From an uncultured Alistipes sp. (lineage in GTDB: Bacteria > Bacteroidota > Bacteroidia > Bacteroidales > Rikenellaceae): a stretch of 17,934 nt of DNA. Below the pieces are notes generated by a model. It did not search any database and had not been told where the DNA came from. It saw nothing but the letters and a program-made list of their open reading frames with translations. The position numbers were made by a program, and so were the translations under genes. Shown one piece after another: positions 13,892-17,934 of the stretch. The DNA lies in the NCBI GenBank assembly GCA_900539755.1, contig UQDC01000022.1, forward strand, positions 1 through 17,934. Direction: 5' to 3'. The number at the start of each line of letters is the position of its first letter. The first letter of the stretch is position 1.

Positions 13892-14088
13892 GTATACATA
13901 GTAGTTGTATTCAGTTTAGTCCATAGCCCATCATAGAGAGAATATCTCTCACCGGTCATTGGCTCTTTAATTAAATGGTTCAAATTCCATTCCGTAAATT
14001 CTTTCCCAATTACGACACTGCTACAACTAGCATGCTTATGCTTAAATGTCAAATAGGGATAGCTATTACAAAACGGGAGACAAATCAA
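13858..14088 (-). CDS. Possible small protein or gene remnant, unrecognised
   Basis: A 76-codon open frame with no ATG near its start (TTG is needed), reading CNSYPYLTFKHKHASC early and FTEWNLNHLIKEP in the middle. I do not recognise it. It has no signal peptide, no membrane helix and no evident ribosome binding site, and its stop lies inside the arm of a terminator hairpin. The region between the attR-like repeat and the rhamnosidase (13838-14203) otherwise holds only the terminator. It may be chance or a leftover of an older gene. Confidence 0.2.
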   Translation of the reverse strand: MICLPFCNSYPYLTFKHKHASCSSVVIGKEFTEWNLNHLIKEPMTGERYSLYDGLWTKLNTTTMYTKKALILCVCR

Positions 14089-14203
14089 TTCAATTTTACA
14101 TTTCCTATAAGATTCCGTATATTTATGGTCAGTTTGACAATATAGCAGACAACAGCTATAGACAAATCACATTCATAAATCTAACCTATTACTTGAATCT
14201 TGC

Positions 14204-16879
14204 ATGAGATTATGGTCATTGATGCAATCCTGTCGTTGGGTTGCAATTCTCCCGATGCTACTGCTTTCATCAGCGTATGCACAATCTGAGCAAATTTTAT
14301 ACGATTTGCGATGTGAAAACTTGGTTGATCCTTTAAGTATTGACACACACACGCCTCGACTCAGTTGGAAAACTGCCTATTCTGACAAAGGAAATCACCA
14401 GTCTGCTTATCAAATTCTTGCAGCAACTGATCCCACTCTCCTCAAAGAGGGTGATGCAGATTTGTGGAACTCAGAGAAAACAACATCATCCGAATCAGTA
14501 CTCGTAGGTTACAAAGGCAAGCTGACGCCCGACAATCGCTTGGTATATTGGTGTGTGCGAGTGTGGGATCAAAACGGAAAGCCTTCCGCATGGAGCAAGC
14601 CCGCCCGTTTCGGCATAGGAGTTTCGCAAAAGGAATGGTCTGAAGATGATTATATTGGTTTCCCGGCCAATGCAGGTAATCCCCAGTCCCCCCTTTTACG
14701 AACTACGATCAATGTAACGGAAGTGGGGAAAACAGCTCTGCTTTATGTAAACTCTTTGGGATACCACGAGATTTACATCAACGGGCAGAAAGTCGGCAAT
14801 GAGGTGCTTGCAACAGCGGTTTCGGAAATGGATAAACGATCATTATATCGCACCTATGATGTCACTCCATATTTGACTGCTGGAACCAATGATTTAGTCA
14901 TTTGGTTAGGGCAAGGGTGGTTCCGTCCGACAATCCGCTGGGGATTTTATGTTGGGCCTCTGGTCAAAGTTCGGTTAGCTACCTATTCAGACGGTAAATG
15001 GAAAAATATCTCTATCCATAACTATTCGTGGCAAGCCGCAGAAAGTGGATATTCCAGTCTCGGGAAATGGACTCCGAATCGTTTTGGAGGTGAAAGAATC
15101 AATGCAGTGGCCGTACCTCAAAGCATGCAGAAAAAGGATCTGGATCTGTTAACCTGGTATCCTGCAGCAACCGTTCAGGCTCCTGAATTAAATGTTTCGG
15201 CACAGATGACCGAAGGAAACATCATTGTAGACACCCTGCACCCCACAAATGTATTGGAGATATCAGACAGCGTCTGGATTGTAGATATGGGCAAAGCGTA
15301 TACCGGTTGGTTTGAATACAAACTACCGAAATTATCGCCTGGACAAATGGTTACCATGCGCTATGCGGACCATTTCCATCACGGCACCACCATACGCGAA
15401 CAGATGCAGTTCGACACCTTTGTGGCTTCTGGCAACGAAGGGGACCGGTTTATCAACAAGTTCAATTATCATGGTTTGCAATATATCGAGATTAAAGGCC
15501 TGAATACCAAACCTGAATTGAAAGACATCACCGGTTACCGAATTCAAACAGGATTCCCGCAAACCTCCTCTTTTGAATGTTCGGATTCAGACATGAACGC
15601 CATTCACGACATGATCCAATACACTTTATGTAATCTGAGTTTGGGAGGATATTTGGTGGATTGTCCACAATTGGAACGTTTAGGTTATGGCGGTGATGGC
15701 AATGCTTCTACAGAAACCGCACAAACAATGTTCAATTTGGCTCCGCTCTATGCAAACTGGATGCGAGCATGGGCAGATGCCATCCAAGAAGATGGTGGCA
15801 TGCCACATACAGCTCCTGAGCCGTACAGTGCTGGAGGCGGCCCATATTGGTGCGGATTTATCATTACAGCATCTTGGCGTACATATGTCAACTACGCGGA
15901 TGCACGACTGATCACAGAGTATTATCCGACCATGCAAAAATGGTTAGGATATGTCGAGCGCCACATGGTTGACGGCCTGCTCCAACCGTGGCCTGTAACC
16001 GAATATCGCAACTGGTATCTTGGTGATTGGGCTTGTCCCAAAGGCATCAATCAGACCGACTCTACATCGATTACTCTGGTCAACAACTGTTTTGTTGCTG
16101 TCTGCTATGAGACCATGGCCAAAATCGCCAAAGTCTTGGGAAAAGACGAAGATGCCGATCGCTATTCTCGTCAAGCCTCAGATTTACGTGCATTAATCCA
16201 ACAAACTTTCTACTCTGATTCAACCGGTCATTATGGCACAGGATCTCAAATTGACATGATTTACCCCATGCTTGCAGGTGTAACTCCTGAGTCATTGACA
16301 AAGCCGACAACAGATCAACTGTTTATCACAACCCAAGAACAGCATGACGGACATATTGCATGTGGTTTGGTTGGCATTCCGGTAATGACAGAGTGGGCCG
16401 TTATCAATCATCACCCTGATTTCATTTACGGTATGCTCAAAAAACGGAACTATCCGAGCTATTTGTATATGATTGACAATGGGGCTTCAACAACCTGGGA
16501 ACACTGGCATGGCGAACGGAGCCGCATTCACAACTGCTTCAATGGAATCGGATCGTGGTTCTACCAAGCAATCGGAGGTATTCGCACAGAAGAGAATGCT
16601 CCCGGCTATCGCTGCATTCGAATTGAACCTCAGATTCCACAAGGGATCACTTGGGCCAATACAACCAAAGATACACCATACGGTCCTGTCTCTGTAAATT
16701 GGAAATTAAGCGACAACACGCTCAACATGACTGTAACCATTCCATCCGGAAGTGAAGGACGGGTAATTATTCCTCAGTCTAATAAAAAATTCACCGTAGA
16801 TGGTAAAACATACAAGAATAAATCGGGAGAGATGATCATTGGCAGTGGCACATACACGATCTCGTATTCTATTCAATAA
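14204..16879 (+). CDS. Secreted alpha-L-rhamnosidase, glycoside hydrolase family 78
   Basis: An 891-aa enzyme expected to cleave terminal alpha-L-rhamnose from plant glycans such as rhamnogalacturonan side chains or flavonoid glycosides, by an inverting mechanism. A signal peptide (hydrophobic core VAILPMLLLSSAYA, cleavage likely before QSEQ) sends it to the periplasm or beyond. An N-terminal beta-domain starts YDLRCENLVDPLSIDTHTPR, typical of the family. A carbohydrate-binding-like domain lies at about 160-270. The (alpha/alpha)6 barrel carries DCPQLERLGYGGDG (486-499), with Glu491 the likely general acid, and TTWEHWHGE with Glu766 the likely base. A C-terminal beta-domain ends the protein. 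Length is normal. ATG 14222 (Met7) is an alternative start that keeps the signal peptide. No SusC/SusD pair lies in the window. Confidence 0.93.
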   Translation: MRLWSLMQSCRWVAILPMLLLSSAYAQSEQILYDLRCENLVDPLSIDTHTPRLSWKTAYSDKGNHQSAYQILAATDPTLLKEGDADLWNSEKTTSSESVLVGYKGKLTPDNRLVYWCVRVWDQNGKPSAWSKPARFGIGVSQKEWSEDDYIGFPANAGNPQSPLLRTTINVTEVGKTALLYVNSLGYHEIYINGQKVGNEVLATAVSEMDKRSLYRTYDVTPYLTAGTNDLVIWLGQGWFRPTIRWGFYVGPLVKVRLATYSDGKWKNISIHNYSWQAAESGYSSLGKWTPNRFGGERINAVAVPQSMQKKDLDLLTWYPAATVQAPELNVSAQMTEGNIIVDTLHPTNVLEISDSVWIVDMGKAYTGWFEYKLPKLSPGQMVTMRYADHFHHGTTIREQMQFDTFVASGNEGDRFINKFNYHGLQYIEIKGLNTKPELKDITGYRIQTGFPQTSSFECSDSDMNAIHDMIQYTLCNLSLGGYLVDCPQLERLGYGGDGNASTETAQTMFNLAPLYANWMRAWADAIQEDGGMPHTAPEPYSAGGGPYWCGFIITASWRTYVNYADARLITEYYPTMQKWLGYVERHMVDGLLQPWPVTEYRNWYLGDWACPKGINQTDSTSITLVNNCFVAVCYETMAKIAKVLGKDEDADRYSRQASDLRALIQQTFYSDSTGHYGTGSQIDMIYPMLAGVTPESLTKPTTDQLFITTQEQHDGHIACGLVGIPVMTEWAVINHHPDFIYGMLKKRNYPSYLYMIDNGASTTWEHWHGERSRIHNCFNGIGSWFYQAIGGIRTEENAPGYRCIRIEPQIPQGITWANTTKDTPYGPVSVNWKLSDNTLNMTVTIPSGSEGRVIIPQSNKKFTVDGKTYKNKSGEMIIGSGTYTISYSIQ

Positions 16880-16888
16880 ATATTTGTA

Positions 16889-16964
16889 AATCAGAATTAC
16901 GCCGGACTGATATAATAGATCGATTTGATCCTAACATCAATACTTAAACCGGGAGATTCTGATT
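16889..16964. repeat. Long-looped inverted repeat after the rhamnosidase
   Basis: AATCAGAAT (16889-16897) is the exact reverse complement of ATTCTGATT (16956-16964). Just inside both arms lies CCGG. The loop is near 60 nt and no T-run follows, so it is not a standard terminator. It may be an mRNA 3' structure or chance. Confidence 0.35.
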
Positions 16965-17002
16965 AAAACAAACTCTTCATTAGGTAGAGTATTTCCCCAT
17001 AT

Positions 17003-17046
17003 TGGATCGCAAGCTTTTCTCCAAAATTAGCTTACGATCCATTTTT
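17003..17046 (+). terminator. Intrinsic terminator of the rhamnosidase gene
   Basis: TGGATCG (17003-17009) pairs with CGATCCA (17035-17041) and, past one mismatch, AAGCT (17011-17015) pairs with AGCTT (17029-17033). Five T follow. It lies 124 nt after the rhamnosidase stop. Confidence 0.8.
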
Positions 17047-17061
17047 CTGATATACCCTCAT

Positions 17062-17089
17062 AAAAAAACAAGCCCTCGAAAGGGCTTGT
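17062..17089 (-). terminator. Intrinsic terminator of the calycin-like lipoprotein gene
   Basis: A 9-bp perfect stem ACAAGCCCT/AGGGCTTGT (17068-17076 with 17081-17089) closes a 4-nt loop. On the minus strand a run of seven T (17062-17068) follows. It stands 24 nt beyond the lipoprotein's stop codon. Confidence 0.9.
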
Positions 17090-17112
17090 CACACATTATT
17101 GCATACCAATAT

Positions 17113-17880
17113 TTACTGCTTGATGGCCCCTGTAAAGTGAGCATCTACAGTCATAATCCCCGCCACTGTAATGGATAATGGCAGCTCAAAATTACCGGCC
17201 ATATCAACAGTTGCATCAACTGCATTCACCACACAAGGTACAGTAATTTGTTGCGCTCCTACTGGAACAGTTATATTTCCCAAATCCAATTCGCCTGAAA
17301 ATTTACAACCTGCATCTGTTAATTCTATCGGACAATCCGAAATCTGAATGTCTCCTAAATTGACCGTGGCACCCAAAATTTCCAACTGAAAATTTCGAAT
17401 AAACACCGATACGCTTTTTGATGGGGTCCCTTTCTTGAGTACAATATCGTATGGCACATCCGTAACCAGATCATCACCCGACATGGAAACATCCAATAAA
17501 CCAGCATATGTGTCATAAATTGAACCTTTAGCCACAATGGTATATGTATTCGATGTTTCTTTATCCTCAGCAGTCACAACATAGGTCAAGCCATTATCTC
17601 CATAGGATCCACTCGACGTATAGGTAGCACCTTGTGAAACGACAATTGTAGGAACAAGTGCAGCCATGGCTTCACCATCAGCCCACGGATATACCACAAA
17701 CGAATATGCCATACCAGATAATTCAGGTTGACTCCTTACGATTTGGTTAGCTTCGACAGATGTATCAAAGGTGAAGCTTTCAATTTTAGCATCGCTACTC
17801 AGCTGGTTGTCCTTATTACTGCATGAAGAGAGCACTCCAACCCCCATCATTGCGACAGCCATAAATTTTAGTGTTTTCAT
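17113..17880 (-). CDS. Lipoprotein with N-terminal Ig-like and C-terminal calycin-like domain
   Basis: A 255-aa exported lipoprotein: signal MKTLKFMAVAMMGVGVLSSC with lipobox LSSC and Cys20. The residues after the Cys, SNKDN, only weakly resemble the charged signal that sends Bacteroidota lipoproteins to the surface. Residues about 30-118 form a beta-rich segment (AKIESFTFD, then TYVVTAEDKETSNTYTIVAK) like the DUF5018-type or Ig-like repeats of this phylum. Residues about 122-255 (YAGLLDVSM, VNLGDIQISDCPIE) match the putative calycin-like fold common in Bacteroides lipoproteins, in which a small beta barrel may bind a ligand. No function is established. It is convergent with the rhamnosidase and has its own terminator. 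Family call is by pattern recognition. Confidence 0.8.
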   Translation of the reverse strand: MKTLKFMAVAMMGVGVLSSCSNKDNQLSSDAKIESFTFDTSVEANQIVRSQPELSGMAYSFVVYPWADGEAMAALVPTIVVSQGATYTSSGSYGDNGLTYVVTAEDKETSNTYTIVAKGSIYDTYAGLLDVSMSGDDLVTDVPYDIVLKKGTPSKSVSVFIRNFQLEILGATVNLGDIQISDCPIELTDAGCKFSGELDLGNITVPVGAQQITVPCVVNAVDATVDMAGNFELPLSITVAGIMTVDAHFTGAIKQ

Positions 17881-17889
17881 ATCATATGT

Positions 17890-17908
17890 GTCCGGTAAAA
17901 ATCCGGAC
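17890..17908 (-). promoter_or_regulatory. Hairpin in the 5' leader of the calycin-like lipoprotein gene
   Basis: GTCCGG/CCGGAC (17890-17895 with 17903-17908) forms a 6-bp stem with a 7-nt A/T loop ending 9 nt before the ATG, where the ribosome binding region lies. It could affect translation, or be coincidental. No TAnnTTTG box was seen in the 26 nt left to the window edge. Confidence 0.35.
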
Positions 17909-17934
17909 TAGTTATTATAAAGTATAACAATTAA

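Noticed and set aside
1..17934. CRISPR array, insertion sequence or toxin-antitoxin module
   Set aside because: No regularly spaced repeats, no transposase frame with terminal repeats, and no recognisable toxin or antitoxin gene pair were seen on either strand.

Overview
The window reads as a gut- or host-associated Bacteroidota chromosome, most likely order Bacteroidales. Four things support this. At least four genes have the -7 promoter box TAnnTTTG typical of the phylum, several with a TTTG-like -33 box 19-21 nt upstream. The cytochrome bd genes follow a DUF4492 gene. The TamA-like partner of TamB is a lipoprotein (TamL type). The tmRNA tag ends in SYALAA, in the style of Bacteroidales tags. 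Species cannot be fixed from the sequence alone.

Layout. 1-53: the 5' part of a tRNA-Pro(TGG) gene on the minus strand, with its promoter. 270-905 (minus): a HAD-IA phosphatase, divergent from 1010-4116 (plus), a DUF4492-cydA-cydB operon for cytochrome bd quinol oxidase that ends in a strong hairpin. 4354-11678 (plus): tamB and tamL, overlapping by ATGA, an envelope assembly pair. 11798-12460 (plus): a phosphoglycolate-phosphatase-like HAD protein. 12529-12930 (plus): ssrA (tmRNA). 12931-13837: a small decayed insertion at the 3' end of ssrA. 13843-13891: a perfect hairpin terminator. 14204-16879 (plus): a secreted GH78 alpha-L-rhamnosidase. 17113-17880 (minus): a calycin-like lipoprotein, convergent with the rhamnosidase; each has its own intrinsic terminator.

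The most interesting part is the ssrA-proximal segment. The last 11 bases of the tmRNA gene (CAGCTCCACAA, 12920-12930) recur exactly at 13827-13837. Between them lie a fragment that reads, across three frames, like the N-terminal arm-binding region of a Bacteroidales tyrosine recombinase (13043-13199), and a lipoprotein gene broken by one frameshift (13293-13774). Every frame change is compatible with a single-base deletion. Five bases beyond the second repeat sits a 16-bp perfect hairpin terminator that would make a natural ssrA terminator if the segment were removed. Together these look like the scar of a site-specific integrative element that used ssrA as its attachment site, lost most of its cargo and is now eroding. 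The rest of the window is largely housekeeping: aerobic/microaerobic respiration, outer-membrane assembly, metabolite repair, ribosome rescue and plant-glycan breakdown.
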